From an uncultured Microbacterium sp. (GTDB lineage: Bacteria > Actinomycetota > Actinomycetes > Actinomycetales > Microbacteriaceae), in NCBI RefSeq assembly GCF_900078385.1, contig NZ_FLQR01000013.1, positions 20,949 through 84,948 of the forward strand: DNA of 64,000 nt, written 5' to 3'. Under the pieces are notes generated by a model, which was given only the letters and a program-made list of their open reading frames with translations, had not been told where the DNA came from and ran no database searches. Numbering within the stretch: position 1 is the first letter of the stretch; each line of letters starts with the position of its first letter. Both the position numbers and the translations under genes were made by a program. This document shows positions 20,617-29,566 of this stretch, one piece after another.

Positions 20617-21158
20617 GATGCGATCGTCACCTCTTCGACGCCGTCGACCTCGGCGAGGAGGACGTTGACGCGCTCCTGGCGCGCGCTCGGCAGGTTCTTG
20701 CCGACGAAGTCGGGCCGGATGGGGAGTTCCCGGTGCCCGCGGTCGACGAGGATCGCCAGGCGCACGGCAGCGGGGCGGCCGATGTCCTGCAGGGCGTCGA
20801 GGGCCGCGCGGATCGAGCGTCCGGAGAAGAGCACGTCGTCGACGAGGATCACGGTCTTCCCGTCGATCCCGCCGGCGGGGATCTGCGTGGGCCGGGGCGC
20901 GCGCGTCGGGTTCCGATGCAGGTCGTCGCGGTACATCGTGATGTCCAGGGATCCGCTCGCGACGCGCGCTCCACCGAACTCCGAGACGAGGGCCGCCACC
21001 CGGTCGGCGAGGGCGACGCCGCGGGTCGGGATGCCGAGGATGACGAGGTCATCGGGGCCCTTGTTGGACTCGAGGATCTCGTGGGAGATCCGAGTCAGGG
21101 CACGGGCGATGTCGGCCGTGGACATCACGGTGCGGGGCTGCACGGTGGGCGTGCTCAT
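20613..21158 (-). CDS. pyrR: pyrimidine operon RNA-binding regulator / uracil phosphoribosyltransferase
   Basis: PyrR binds pyr mRNA in the presence of UMP/UTP and also has uracil phosphoribosyltransferase activity. The 181-residue protein carries the PRPP-binding motif [18 protein letters not shown] near residue 105 and the [20 protein letters not shown] segment typical of PyrR. It is first in the pyr operon. Its leader contains a PyrR-binding-loop consensus 15 bases before the ATG, overlapping the region that exposes the ribosome-binding site, so autoregulation, probably translational, is expected. Confidence 0.96.
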   Translation of the reverse strand: MSTPTVQPRTVMSTADIARALTRISHEILESNKGPDDLVILGIPTRGVALADRVAALVSEFGGARVASGSLDITMYRDDLHRNPTRAPRPTQIPAGGIDGKTVILVDDVLFSGRSIRAALDALQDIGRPAAVRLAILVDRGHRELPIRPDFVGKNLPSARQERVNVLLAEVDGVEEVTIAS

Positions 21159-21173
21159 CCGCGCTCCCTTCTC

Positions 21174-21187
21174 CGCCTCTCTGGACG
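21174..21187 (-). promoter_or_regulatory. PyrR-binding loop in pyrR leader
   Basis: The minus strand reads CGTCCAGAGAGGCG, close to the PyrR recognition consensus ARUCCNGNGAGGYU. It is followed by AAGGGAG, the pyrR ribosome-binding site. Binding here could trap the site, as described for mycobacterial pyrR leaders. Confidence 0.75.
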
Positions 21188-21213
21188 GTGTTAAAGGTTG
21201 CTTCGACGAGATC

Positions 21214-21219
21214 AGCCTA
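21214..21219 (-). promoter_or_regulatory. -10 box of pyr operon promoter
   Basis: TAGGCT on the minus strand, 55 bases upstream of the pyrR ATG. It would start the mRNA a little upstream of the PyrR-binding loop. The -35 region is not recognisable. Confidence 0.5.
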
Positions 21220-21276
21220 CCGGGCGCGCTCGCCTGCGACGAACCGGATGGATGGTCGTGCGCCGTGTTCGGCTGG

Positions 21277-22857
21277 TCAGACGGCGGCGGGCACCGTCGC
21301 GGCCTCTGTGATCTCGCCGTCGACGCTCCGCGACGCGCGCACGGGGTGGCCGTGCGTCGTCAGGCACTTCCCCGTGGCGAGGTCCCACTTCCAGTCGTGC
21401 AGCGAGCACGTGAGCACGCCGTCCTCGATCTTGCCGGTCTTCGACAGATCGGCGCGCAGGTGCGGGCACCGCCGCTGCACGGTCCAGTCGGCCAGATCGA
21501 TGTCCTCGGACACGTCCGCCTGCTCGGCGTACCAGTTCTCCACGTACTCGATGCGGTCGCGGGACAGGCACTTGAGGAAGGTGTAGATGAACTCGTTGAA
21601 CTTCCCGACGCGGCCGGCCTGGAACTGCATCGACAGGAAGATCGAGTTCGACCAGTCGATCTCGTGATCGGCGATGGTCGTGGAGACGAGGTCGGCGGGG
21701 ATGGTGAACCAGTACCCGGTCTCCTCGCCCGCGTACTCGCGGACCTTCGCCTTGGGGAAGTCCACGACCATGTCGAGGTCGCCGATCGTGAAGCGGACGG
21801 GACCGCCGACGCCCGTGCGGATCGTGCGCGCGCGGCGCAGCAGCGGCTCCCACCACTCCTGGAGCGCCGCGAGCATCTCGGCCGGCGGCAGGACGGGCGC
21901 GCGCGAGGCGACCTCGTCGGCGATCTCCTGTCGGCGGGACGCGCGCTGCTCCTCGAGGTAGCTCCACTTGTCGCTGAAGATGCGCTCGATCTCGGCATCC
22001 GTGTACAGGCTCTGCTCGACGGACAGGTCGCCGCCCGAGAGCGTGACGACGGTGCCCGGGACGAAGATGTGCCCGCCGTACTGCGGCGCCTCCTCCTTCA
22101 TCCGTGCCAGGAACTGCGCCTGGTCGGTGAAGATCGAGTCGTCCTCCTGGCCCAGGCCGTTGTAGCGGAAGAGGTCGTCGCGCAGGAACATCGGCGGGCC
22201 CGCCATGGGGAACACGTGCGGTGCGTCGACCTTGTCGATGTAGAACATGGCGCGCTTGTGCTGCGCTTCGCGCTTGAGATGCGCGAAGTTCCGCTTCGCC
22301 TCCTGCGGCAGGTCGTAGACCATCGGCCACCAGATGGCGCCGGAGAACTGCGTGAAGTACGCCTCGGGCTTGCCGAACGACAGCAGCTTCTCGAGATCCA
22401 GCGGATGCGAGTCGTTCTGGTTCAGGATCGAGGCGGTCCCATCGTCGACGGAGAGGCTGGAGTCGCCGATGGGACCGTCGCTGGGGGCGCGCAGCGGTGT
22501 GATCATGAGCTTCAGCGAGCCGCGCTCGATGATCTCGCCGGCGTGCGTGTACGTGATGTTGTCGTACCCGAGCGCACGGAGGTCCTGCTCGAGGTCGTCC
22601 GTCGGGTAGTCCGGCAGAAGGACCTCGATGTCCTTGGACACGTACCGCTGCAGCGCCCACGGGTCGAAGTGGTCGCGGTGGCGGTGCGAGATGTAGAGGA
22701 AGTCCGCGGCGCCGTAGCGCTCCCAGTCCAGGGCGCGGTTGTCCGGGAACACGAACCACGAGCCGTAGAAGGAGGACTTGACCACGGGATCGCACAGGAT
22801 GCTGCCGCCCGTGGTCTCGATGAACATTCCTGCGTGGCCGAGACCGGTGATGCGCAT
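21277..22857 (-). CDS. metallo-beta-lactamase fold / Rieske iron-sulfur fusion protein
   Basis: A 526-residue two-domain protein. Residues 1-230 have a metallo-beta-lactamase fold of the UlaG type, with the metal motif HRHRDH near residue 57 and the opening [12 protein letters not shown] middle segment of about 200 residues has no family I recognise. The C-terminus holds a Rieske [2Fe-2S] site: CPH near 464 and CSLH near 483. CMP-sialic acid hydroxylases also combine Rieske and MBL domains but in the opposite order. It has its own promoter (TAAACT) and AGGAGGA site. Substrate unknown; probably an oxidoreductase. Confidence 0.88.
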   Translation of the reverse strand: MRITGLGHAGMFIETTGGSILCDPVVKSSFYGSWFVFPDNRALDWERYGAADFLYISHRHRDHFDPWALQRYVSKDIEVLLPDYPTDDLEQDLRALGYDNITYTHAGEIIERGSLKLMITPLRAPSDGPIGDSSLSVDDGTASILNQNDSHPLDLEKLLSFGKPEAYFTQFSGAIWWPMVYDLPQEAKRNFAHLKREAQHKRAMFYIDKVDAPHVFPMAGPPMFLRDDLFRYNGLGQEDDSIFTDQAQFLARMKEEAPQYGGHIFVPGTVVTLSGGDLSVEQSLYTDAEIERIFSDKWSYLEEQRASRRQEIADEVASRAPVLPPAEMLAALQEWWEPLLRRARTIRTGVGGPVRFTIGDLDMVVDFPKAKVREYAGEETGYWFTIPADLVSTTIADHEIDWSNSIFLSMQFQAGRVGKFNEFIYTFLKCLSRDRIEYVENWYAEQADVSEDIDLADWTVQRRCPHLRADLSKTGKIEDGVLTCSLHDWKWDLATGKCLTTHGHPVRASRSVDGEITEAATVPAAV

Positions 22858-22877
22858 GCTGAATCCTCCTGCCCCGA

Positions 22878-22883
22878 GTTTAC
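22878..22883 (-). promoter_or_regulatory. -10 box of the MBL-Rieske gene
   Basis: TAAACT on the minus strand, 20 bases before the ATG at 22857 and upstream of its AGGAGGA ribosome-binding site. It lies just downstream of the hairpin that ends the helicase gene. Confidence 0.5.
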
Positions 22884-22887
22884 GGGA

Positions 22888-22910
22888 GGCACCCGCCGAC
22901 CCCGGGTGCC
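22888..22910 (-). terminator. hairpin after the Snf2 helicase gene
   Basis: GGCACCC and GGGTGCC pair around a nine-base loop, 28 bases after the helicase stop. No T-run follows, so termination would be weak or need a factor. Confidence 0.45.
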
Positions 22911-22937
22911 GAGCCGTGGAAAACGCGGACCGCGCGC

Positions 22938-25880
22938 TCAGTCCTCGAACAGGTCACGGATGTCCTCGGCCGTGAGCGCGCGGGAGAGCATCTCATCGTC
23001 GTCGAGGACGGCGTGGAAGAGTCGGGACTTCCGCTCCTGAAGGGCCAGGACCTTCTCCTCGATCGTGCCGTCCGCGATGAGCCGGTACACGTTGACCGGG
23101 CGGTGCTGGCCGATCCGGTGCGTGCGGTCGATCGCCTGCGCCTCGGCTGCGGGGTTCCACCACGGATCGAGCAGGAAGACGTAGTCCGCCTCCGTGAGGG
23201 TGAGCCCGAAGCCGCCTGCCTTGAGGCTGATGAGGAAGACCGGAGCGTCGCCGGCGCGGAACTCCTCGACCGTCCCGGCCCGGTCGCGCGTCGATCCGTC
23301 GAGGGAGACATGACGGATGCCGTGTGCATCCAGCGCCGCGGAGACGAGGCTCAGATACGAGGTGAACTGGCTGAAGACGAGCGCGCGGTGCCCCTCCGCG
23401 ACGACCTCGTCGAGGCGCTCCAGCAGGGCGTCGAGCTTGCTCGAGCGGATGTTCCCGGCATCCACGAGGGACGGCGCCAGCGCGAGCATGCGCAGGAGCG
23501 TCAGCGAGCGGAAGACGATGAACCGGTTGCGGTCGAGGTCCTCGAGGAGCCCGAGCACCTTCTGCCGCTCCCGCTGGAGGACGGTGTCGTAGACGGCGCG
23601 GTGCGCGCTGCTGAGCTCGATGCGCAGCTCCTGCTCCTGCCGGGGTGGGAGCTCCGACGCGACGAGCTCCTTCGTGCGCCGCAGGACGAAGGGGCGGATG
23701 CGGTGGCGCAGGCGTTCGATCCGCCGCGCACGGTACGGGCCGCCTTCGACGTTCTCCGGGACCTTGCCCTGCTCGATCGGCTTGACGTACTCCTCGCGGA
23801 ACCGGCGGGCCGAGGCGAACAGGCCCGGCGAGGTGAGGGAGAGGAGCGTCCAGAGCTCCGCGAGGCTGTTCTCCAGCGGGGTCCCCGTGACGGCGAGGGT
23901 GACGTCCGCGTGCAGCCCCGCCGCGGCCCGATACGCGCGCGTGCGTGGGTTCTTCACGAACTGGGCCTCGTCCAGGATCACGAGGGCCCACTCGGGGGCG
24001 GTGAACTCCGCCTCGTCGAGGCGCAGCAGCGTGTAGGACGTGACGATGATGTCGGCGCCCGCCGTGGCCACGGCCAGCGGCGTCCCGCGCGTCGCGGATG
24101 TCGAGTCCACGACCCGCACCCGAAGCCCGGGGGTGAACCGGGCGGCCTCCTCCCGCCACACCGACAGCACCGAGGTCGGTGCGACCACGAGGAAGGGTCG
24201 CCGCTCCCCCGTCTCCCGCGCGTGCGCCAGGAGGGCGAGCACCTGCAGCGTCTTGCCGAGCCCCATGTCGTCCGCGAGGATGCCGCCGAGCCGGTGCTGC
24301 CACAGGAACGCGAGCCGGTCGAAACCGTCCCGCTGGTAGGGGCGCAGCTCGGCGCGCAGTCCCGTGGGCAGCGGCGCCTGCTCGACCCGGTCGACGTTCC
24401 GCAGCGCGCTCGCCGCTTCCCGCCAGCTCACCGCCGGTGCGGAGATGTCCGCGAGGTCCTCGAAGTCCGACCAGAGCGCCGTCTGGTAGCGGCTGATGCG
24501 GGGCCCGGCCTCCCACTCGTCGAACCCGGCGGCTTCGTCGATGAGCTCGCGGAGACGGTCCAGGGCCGGGTGCGCGAGGGAGAAGTACCGTCCGTCGCTG
24601 AGCAGGATCTTCTTCCGGCGGAGGGCGAGGGCGGTGAACAGCGGTGTGAACGGGACGCGCCGGCCGCCGATCTCGACGATGATGCCCAGGTCGAACCAGT
24701 CCGGGTCCGTGGACTCGACGGTCGAGACGGTGATCCGCGGGTCGTCGGTGAGCTCGCGGTAGCTCCGCCGGGTACCCGTCACGACGACGCGGACGCCCTC
24801 GAGCGATTCGAGGAGGGGCAGGGCGCGTGCGCCGAACTCGGCGGCGTCGATGCCCCGCAGCGTCGCGGCCGGGGCGAACGGGAGCGGGACGGAGTCCGCC
24901 CAGGCGCGTTCGAGGGCGTCGGCCGCGGCGGACTCGGTGTCGTCGGCGGGCGGGTCGTAGGCACCGCTCCCCGCACCCGCGCGCTCCCAGCGGAAGGTGT
25001 ACTCGATCGTGTCGCCGGGCCGGAAGGCCACCGCGGCGACGAGGGTCGTGTGCGGCGGGGCCGGAAGGTCGAGCTCCGGCGCCGGCGTGAGGTGCCGGGA
25101 GAGCGCGGGATACGCGTCGCGCACGAAATCGTCGACCTCCTGTGCGGGGACGATGATGGGCCCCGGTGACAGGAGCACCGCCCGCGCGGTCTCGCTGAGC
25201 GGGACGGGGGCGAGCGTCACGCGAAGGCGTGCGCCGTCCGGCGCGACGGCGTACAGGCCGCTGCGGGCCACGGGGCGCACGGTGGGCGCGTCCGCGGGGG
25301 CGCCGTCGATCTCGACACGCGGTGCGAGTCGGAGGCCCTCGTCCTCGCGCGTCAGGACGACGTCGACGTCCGCGCCGCGCGCGAGGGCGACGTCGAGGTC
25401 CTTCCGGGTGGGGACCACCGGGATGCCGAGTGCCGCCGCGGCGCCGAGGTGCACCCACAGGAGGGAGGCCTCGATGGTGTCGAGGGTCAGCCACTCCGAG
25501 GTGTCGGTGAACCCGCCGAGGATCCGGTCGTCGCGCGCGAGAGCGTGCAGCTCGGTGAACCAGCGCACCTGGGCCGCGCCCCAGCGTCGGCCACGTCCGC
25601 TGCGTCGCAGCGATTCCCACGTGACGTCGCCCTTGATCCAGCCACCGGCGCCGCGCATGAGCGGCCGGAGGCCCACGAGGAGGTCGTGCGGGTCACGCGC
25701 GAACCTCCGCGGCGTGACGGCTTGGATGCGGCGCGGCGCCCAATGCGCCTCCGCGGATGTCTCGCGCTGGCGCAGTTCGACGCCGAGGGCGAGCGATTCG
25801 ACGGGTTCCGCGGGCGGCGACGGGAGAAGCGAGCGCCACGACGCTGCCGGCTCACCCGGCGTCGGGCGCGCGGCATCCAT
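22938..25880 (-). CDS. Swi2/Snf2-type DNA helicase/translocase
   Basis: A 980-residue Snf2-family ATPase of the bacterial RapA/HepA-like type. The N-terminal 450 residues are a poorly conserved region with no zinc-binding SWIM motif. The motor has DDMGLGKTLQVLAL (Walker A, near 537), DEAQ as the Walker B box, TGTPLENSLAELW (motif III), FSQFTSYL and RTHRIGQHRPVNVY (motif VI, near 923). Such proteins move on double-stranded DNA, usually aiding transcription recycling or repair. Start taken as ATG 25880, 23 bases after the nusB stop. Confidence 0.92.
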   Translation of the reverse strand: MDAARPTPGEPAASWRSLLPSPPAEPVESLALGVELRQRETSAEAHWAPRRIQAVTPRRFARDPHDLLVGLRPLMRGAGGWIKGDVTWESLRRSGRGRRWGAAQVRWFTELHALARDDRILGGFTDTSEWLTLDTIEASLLWVHLGAAAALGIPVVPTRKDLDVALARGADVDVVLTREDEGLRLAPRVEIDGAPADAPTVRPVARSGLYAVAPDGARLRVTLAPVPLSETARAVLLSPGPIIVPAQEVDDFVRDAYPALSRHLTPAPELDLPAPPHTTLVAAVAFRPGDTIEYTFRWERAGAGSGAYDPPADDTESAAADALERAWADSVPLPFAPAATLRGIDAAEFGARALPLLESLEGVRVVVTGTRRSYRELTDDPRITVSTVESTDPDWFDLGIIVEIGGRRVPFTPLFTALALRRKKILLSDGRYFSLAHPALDRLRELIDEAAGFDEWEAGPRISRYQTALWSDFEDLADISAPAVSWREAASALRNVDRVEQAPLPTGLRAELRPYQRDGFDRLAFLWQHRLGGILADDMGLGKTLQVLALLAHARETGERRPFLVVAPTSVLSVWREEAARFTPGLRVRVVDSTSATRGTPLAVATAGADIIVTSYTLLRLDEAEFTAPEWALVILDEAQFVKNPRTRAYRAAAGLHADVTLAVTGTPLENSLAELWTLLSLTSPGLFASARRFREEYVKPIEQGKVPENVEGGPYRARRIERLRHRIRPFVLRRTKELVASELPPRQEQELRIELSSAHRAVYDTVLQRERQKVLGLLEDLDRNRFIVFRSLTLLRMLALAPSLVDAGNIRSSKLDALLERLDEVVAEGHRALVFSQFTSYLSLVSAALDAHGIRHVSLDGSTRDRAGTVEEFRAGDAPVFLISLKAGGFGLTLTEADYVFLLDPWWNPAAEAQAIDRTHRIGQHRPVNVYRLIADGTIEEKVLALQERKSRLFHAVLDDDEMLSRALTAEDIRDLFED

Positions 25881-25903
25881 GGCGGCGGGCCTTCGTCCCG
25901 GAG

Positions 25904-26314
25904 TCAGCTGGAGCGGGCGATGCGCGCGAGGACGCCGTGGACGAAGGAGCTCGAGTCGTCGGTGGAGAACTCCTTCGCGAGCTCGACGGCCTCGTCGATC
26001 GCGACGGCGGTCGGCACATCGTCGTTGTGCAGGAGCTCCCACACCGCCATGCGGAGGATCGCCCGGTCGACGGCCGGCATCCGGTCGATCTTCCAGTCCC
26101 GCGCGTGCGTGACGATCTGCTCGTCGATGTCGTCGCGGTTGTCGATGACACCGTCGACGATCTCGCGGGCGTACAGCCACGACGCCTCGCGGGACGGCTC
26201 GCTCGCAGCGCGCTGGGCCTCCGCGGCGAGCGTCACGGCGAGGTCGTCACCGCGGATGTCGGACTGGTACAGGATGTCCAGGGCGCGCTTGCGCGCCTTG
26301 CTGCGGGCGCTCAA
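25904..26314 (-). CDS. nusB: transcription antitermination factor
   Basis: NusB binds boxA RNA with S10 (NusE) during rRNA antitermination. The 136-residue helical protein starts SARSKARKRALDILYQSD, the basic RNA-binding helix, and has the conserved MPAVDRAILRMAVWEL and VAIDEAVELAKEFSTDDSS segments. Start is TTG at 26314, three bases after the efp stop; no better ATG or GTG exists in frame upstream. efp-nusB adjacency is common in bacteria. Confidence 0.95.
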   Translation of the reverse strand: MSARSKARKRALDILYQSDIRGDDLAVTLAAEAQRAASEPSREASWLYAREIVDGVIDNRDDIDEQIVTHARDWKIDRMPAVDRAILRMAVWELLHNDDVPTAVAIDEAVELAKEFSTDDSSSFVHGVLARIARSS

Positions 26315-26317
26315 TGC

Positions 26318-26878
26318 TCAGTTCACGCGACCGAGGTAGTCGCCCGTGCGCGTGTCGACCTTGACCTTGGTGCCGGTCTCCAGGAACAGCGGCACCTGGA
26401 TCTCGTAGCCGGTCTCGACGGTCGCGGGCTTCGTGCCGGCCGACGAGCGGTCGCCCTGCAGGCCCGGCTCGGTGTACGTGATCTCGAGGACGACGGATGC
26501 CGGCAGCTCGACGTAGAGCGGGTTGTCGTTGTTGAGCGCGATCTGCACCTGCTGGTTCTCGAGCAGGAAGTTCTTCGCGTCGCCGACGGTCGCCGCCGGG
26601 ACGCTCAGCTGGTCGTAGTCGGCGACATCCATGAAGACGAAGCTGTCGCCGTCGTTGTACAGGTACGTGTAGTCGCGACGGTCGACGTTCTCGATCTCGA
26701 TCTTGGTACCCGCGTTGTAGGTGCGGTCGACGGTCTTGCCGGAGACGACGTTCTTCAGCTTCGTGCGGACGAACGCGCCGCCCTTGCCGGGCTTGACGTG
26801 CTGGAACTCCACGACGCTCCAGAGCTGTCCGTCGATCTTGAGGACGACGCCGTTCCTGATGTCTGCGGTAGATGCCAT
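26318..26878 (-). CDS. efp: translation elongation factor P
   Basis: EF-P relieves ribosome stalling at polyproline. The 186-residue protein has three beta domains: the N-terminal KOW-like domain with [19 protein letters not shown], where the loop tip is the site of modification, and two OB domains ending [16 protein letters not shown]. The loop residue in PGKGGA is lysine, and no modification enzymes are encoded nearby. Start at ATG 26878; in-frame upstream codons lack EF-P similarity. Confidence 0.97.
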   Translation of the reverse strand: MASTADIRNGVVLKIDGQLWSVVEFQHVKPGKGGAFVRTKLKNVVSGKTVDRTYNAGTKIEIENVDRRDYTYLYNDGDSFVFMDVADYDQLSVPAATVGDAKNFLLENQQVQIALNNDNPLYVELPASVVLEITYTEPGLQGDRSSAGTKPATVETGYEIQVPLFLETGTKVKVDTRTGDYLGRVN

Positions 26879-26951
26879 GAGTGTGAAGTTTCCGTTCGTG
26901 TGGGATTCGGGGCCGCAGCGCTGACGGGGTCGAAGCGCGGGCCGACAGTCG

Positions 26952-26957
26952 ATTCTA
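26952..26957 (-). promoter_or_regulatory. -10 box of efp promoter
   Basis: TAGAAT on the minus strand, overlapping the last codons of aroQ and 73 bases before the efp ATG. It suggests efp-nusB can be transcribed separately from the aro genes. Confidence 0.5.
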
Positions 26958-27428
26958 CGGGAAGACCGCTGGGAGGTCGGAACTGCCCGAGAGCAGGTCG
27001 ATGAGCAGCTGCGTCGCACGCGCGTACCCGGGCACGCCCTCGCCGATCACGTGGACGGCGGCGACGTCGGCCACGAACGAGTGGTGCCGGAACGCCTCCC
27101 GCTCGTAGACGTTGGAGATGTGCACCTCCGCGACCGGCAGCGCGACCCCGGACAGCGCGTCGCGGAGGACCACCGAGGTGTGCGTCAGCCCGCCCGGATT
27201 GATCACGATGCCGGCGCAGTCCTCGCGGGCGGCGTGGATGGCGTCGATCAGGACGCCCTCGTGGTTGCTCTGCACGGCACGGACCTCGAAGCCGCGCGCC
27301 CCGGCGGTCTCGGACACGAGCCGCTCGACGTCGGCGAGGGTGTCTCGGCCGTAGATCTCGGGTTCGCGCATCCCCAGGAGATTGAGGTTCGGCCCGTTGA
27401 CGAGCAGGAGGCGGCGCGAGGTGTTCAC
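26955..27428 (-). CDS. aroQ: 3-dehydroquinate dehydratase, type II
   Basis: AroQ dehydrates 3-dehydroquinate in the shikimate pathway. The 157-residue type II enzyme starts [21 protein letters not shown], with the catalytic arginine and lid tyrosine, and carries [16 protein letters not shown] and [20 protein letters not shown] with the catalytic histidine. The GTG start lies six bases after a TAGGGT -10 box, so a leaderless transcript is likely. The acetyltransferase gene separates it from aroB by 25 bases. Confidence 0.96.
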   Translation of the reverse strand: MNTSRRLLLVNGPNLNLLGMREPEIYGRDTLADVERLVSETAGARGFEVRAVQSNHEGVLIDAIHAAREDCAGIVINPGGLTHTSVVLRDALSGVALPVAEVHISNVYEREAFRHHSFVADVAAVHVIGEGVPGYARATQLLIDLLSGSSDLPAVFP

Positions 27429-27434
27429 GTCAGC

Positions 27435-27440
27435 ACCCTA
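27435..27440 (-). promoter_or_regulatory. -10 box of leaderless aroQ promoter
   Basis: TAGGGT on the minus strand, six bases (GCTGAC) before the GTG of aroQ. It implies the last aro gene can be expressed apart from aroE-aroB. Confidence 0.55.
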
Positions 27441-27453
27441 GTGCCGTCCGCGC

Positions 27454-27990
27454 TCACGGCAGCGCGCGGCGCATCTCGAGCTCGGGCCCGATCGCGCTCG
27501 TGAACGTCACGCCGGTGGGGACGAACCCTGCCGTGCGGTAGGCCGCCTGCGCGCGGGCGTTGTCGACGTGGACGTCGAGGGTGAGCGCGTCGACGCCGTG
27601 GTCGGCGGCCCACGCCGCGGCGGACTCGAAGAGCCGCGGGAGGATCCCGGTCCCCCGGTGCGCGGCGGCGAGGAACACGCCCACGATGTCGGCACGGGGA
27701 GCCTCGACCTCGCGGCCGAGGTGGTCCCGTGTGCCGCGCTCGCGGAGCAGGACGGTGGCGGTCCCCACCCAGTCACCGTCCGCGATCGCGACGAACTGCG
27801 CCGAGGTGTCGCCCAGTGCGGCGCCCGCCGCGCGCTGCCGCCAGAACGCCTCGTCGCGGGCGAGCTCCTCCTCCCGCGTCGTGAGGAAGGCGATCGAGGC
27901 GGCGGGGTCGCTGACGGCCTCCAGCCGCAGGTCCCGCACCTCCCGCCACTCGTGCAGGCGCACGCGCCGCACCTCGACGGGGTCCGTCAC
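27454..27990 (-). CDS. GNAT-family N-acetyltransferase
   Basis: A 178-residue acetyl-CoA-dependent acetyltransferase of unknown substrate. The acetyl-CoA pyrophosphate loop is VGVFLAAAHRGTGILPRL (HRGTGI, near residue 113), followed by the LTLDVHVDNARAQAAYRTAG segment that is motif B of the family. The GTG at 27990 overlaps the aroB stop (GTGA), so it is coupled into the shikimate operon. A link to aromatic metabolism is suggested only by position. It could equally be an amino-acid or protein N-acetyltransferase. Confidence 0.88.
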   Translation of the reverse strand: MTDPVEVRRVRLHEWREVRDLRLEAVSDPAASIAFLTTREEELARDEAFWRQRAAGAALGDTSAQFVAIADGDWVGTATVLLRERGTRDHLGREVEAPRADIVGVFLAAAHRGTGILPRLFESAAAWAADHGVDALTLDVHVDNARAQAAYRTAGFVPTGVTFTSAIGPELEMRRALP

Positions 27991-29063
27991 CCCGCGACCT
28001 CCTGGTAGGCCGCGAACAGCAGCGACTCGTCCGGCGCCTGCAGCACGGTGGGCTTGGCGATGTCGTCGAGCACGATGAAGCGCAGCATCGAGCCGCGGGA
28101 CTTCTTGTCGCGCTGCATCGTGGCGAGCAGCGACGGCCACGCGCCCGCGCGGTACGTGGTCGGCAGCCCGAGGAGCTCGAGGATGTCGCGGTGCCGCTGC
28201 GCGACGGCGTCGGGCAGTCGGCCCGCGAGACGGGACAGCTCCGCGGCGAAGACCATGCCGACCGAGATCGCGGCGCCGTGCCGCCAGCGGTACCGTTCGG
28301 AGTGCTCGATGGCGTGACCGAGCGTGTGGCCGTAGTTGAGGACTTCGCGCAGACCCGCCTCACGGAGGTCCTCCCCCACGACGCGCGCCTTCATCTCGAT
28401 GGCGAGTTCGATGCACCGCCGGAAGGCCGCGCTGTGCGGGTCGACGGCGGCCTTCGGGTCCGCCTCGATGATATCGAGGATCTCCGGGTACCAGATGAAG
28501 CCGGCCTTCACGACCTCGGCGAAGCCCGCGACACGTTCGTTGTCGCTCAGCGAGTCGAGCATCTCCAGATCGCACACCACGGCGCGGGGCGGCCAGAAGG
28601 CGCCGACCAGGTTCTTCCCCTCGGCCGTGTTGATGCCGGTCTTGCCGCCGACGGCGGCATCCACCATGCCGAGGACCGTCGTCGGAACCTGCACGAGCGT
28701 GACGCCGCGCAGCCACGTCGCGGCGACGAAGCCGGCGAGGTCGGTGACGGCGCCGCCGCCGAACCCGATCACGACATCGGTGCGTGTGAAGTCCGCCTGC
28801 CCCATGACCTGCCAGCAGAACGCGGCGACCTCGACGCGCTTGCCCTGCTCGGCATCCGGGATCTCGGCGAGGAGCACCTGGCGGTCCTCCCCCAGCAGCG
28901 CGCGGAGCTTCTCTGCCTGTGCGGACAGCGTCGGCGGGTGCACGATGAGGACGCGGCGGGCCGCCGCGGGAAGGACGTCGCCGATCATGGGCAGGATGCT
29001 GCGCCCGATCGTGATGTCGTACGGCTGGTCGCCGGCGACCGTGATGACGGTGGTCTGGCTCAT
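27987..29063 (-). CDS. aroB: 3-dehydroquinate synthase
   Basis: AroB converts DAHP to 3-dehydroquinate using NAD+ and zinc. The 358-residue protein carries the NAD-binding GFGGGAVTDLAGFVAATW, the phosphate-binding PTTVLGMVDAAVGGKTGIN, the metal glutamate in FAEVVKAGFIW and the zinc histidines in LNYGHTLGHAIE. The ATG overlaps the aroK stop (ATGA). It is one of four coupled shikimate genes (aroC-aroK-aroB in transcription order, after aroE). Confidence 0.97.
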   Translation of the reverse strand: MSQTTVITVAGDQPYDITIGRSILPMIGDVLPAAARRVLIVHPPTLSAQAEKLRALLGEDRQVLLAEIPDAEQGKRVEVAAFCWQVMGQADFTRTDVVIGFGGGAVTDLAGFVAATWLRGVTLVQVPTTVLGMVDAAVGGKTGINTAEGKNLVGAFWPPRAVVCDLEMLDSLSDNERVAGFAEVVKAGFIWYPEILDIIEADPKAAVDPHSAAFRRCIELAIEMKARVVGEDLREAGLREVLNYGHTLGHAIEHSERYRWRHGAAISVGMVFAAELSRLAGRLPDAVAQRHRDILELLGLPTTYRAGAWPSLLATMQRDKKSRGSMLRFIVLDDIAKPTVLQAPDESLLFAAYQEVAG

Positions 29064-29566
29064 GTGTTCTCCTGAACCCAGTCGGTGATGGCGTCGACGA
29101 CGTCCTGCAGGGGGCCGGTGGACGTGTCGAAGGTGACGTCGGCGAGCTGCTCGTAGAGCTCGCGTCGGGACTCGAAGACCTCGCGCCAGCGCGCGATGGG
29201 GTCCTCGCCGTGCAGCAGCGGGCGCTTCGACCCGCGGATGCGGGAACCCACCGTGTGCGGCGACACCGTCAGCAGCACGACGTGGTGGCCGGCGAGCTCC
29301 GCCTGGGTGTCGGGATGCAGCACCGCGCCCCCGCCGAGCGCGACGATGCCGCCCTGCGCGAGGCCCGCGTGCACGGCGGCGCGCTCGAGTGCGCGGAAGT
29401 GCTCCTCGCCGTGCGTGCTGAACAGCGCCTCGATGGGACCGTGGGCGCGCACGACCGCGACGTCGCTGTCGTAGAAGGTCACCCCGAGCCGCTTCGCGAC
29501 CCGTTTGCCGATGCTGGTCTTGCCCGCGCCCATCGGACCGATGAGGACGATCGCGGGGCTCGTCAT
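29060..29566 (-). CDS. aroK: shikimate kinase
   Basis: AroK phosphorylates shikimate at O3. The 168-residue protein has the P-loop [12 protein letters not shown] at residues 10-21, the shikimate-binding DSD motif (FYDSDV), [10 protein letters not shown] and the lid RGSKRPLL. It overlaps aroC upstream and aroB downstream by four bases each, the usual actinobacterial aroC-aroK-aroB order. Confidence 0.96.
   Translation of the reverse strand: MTSPAIVLIGPMGAGKTSIGKRVAKRLGVTFYDSDVAVVRAHGPIEALFSTHGEEHFRALERAAVHAGLAQGGIVALGGGAVLHPDTQAELAGHHVVLLTVSPHTVGSRIRGSKRPLLHGEDPIARWREVFESRRELYEQLADVTFDTSTGPLQDVVDAITDWVQENT

Noticed and set aside
19813..23040. Plus-strand open frame of over 1000 codons across pyrB, pyrR and the MBL-Rieske gene
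   Set aside because: It crosses several convincing minus-strand genes and the pyr promoter, and its sequence changes character at their borders. It is a frame shadow.
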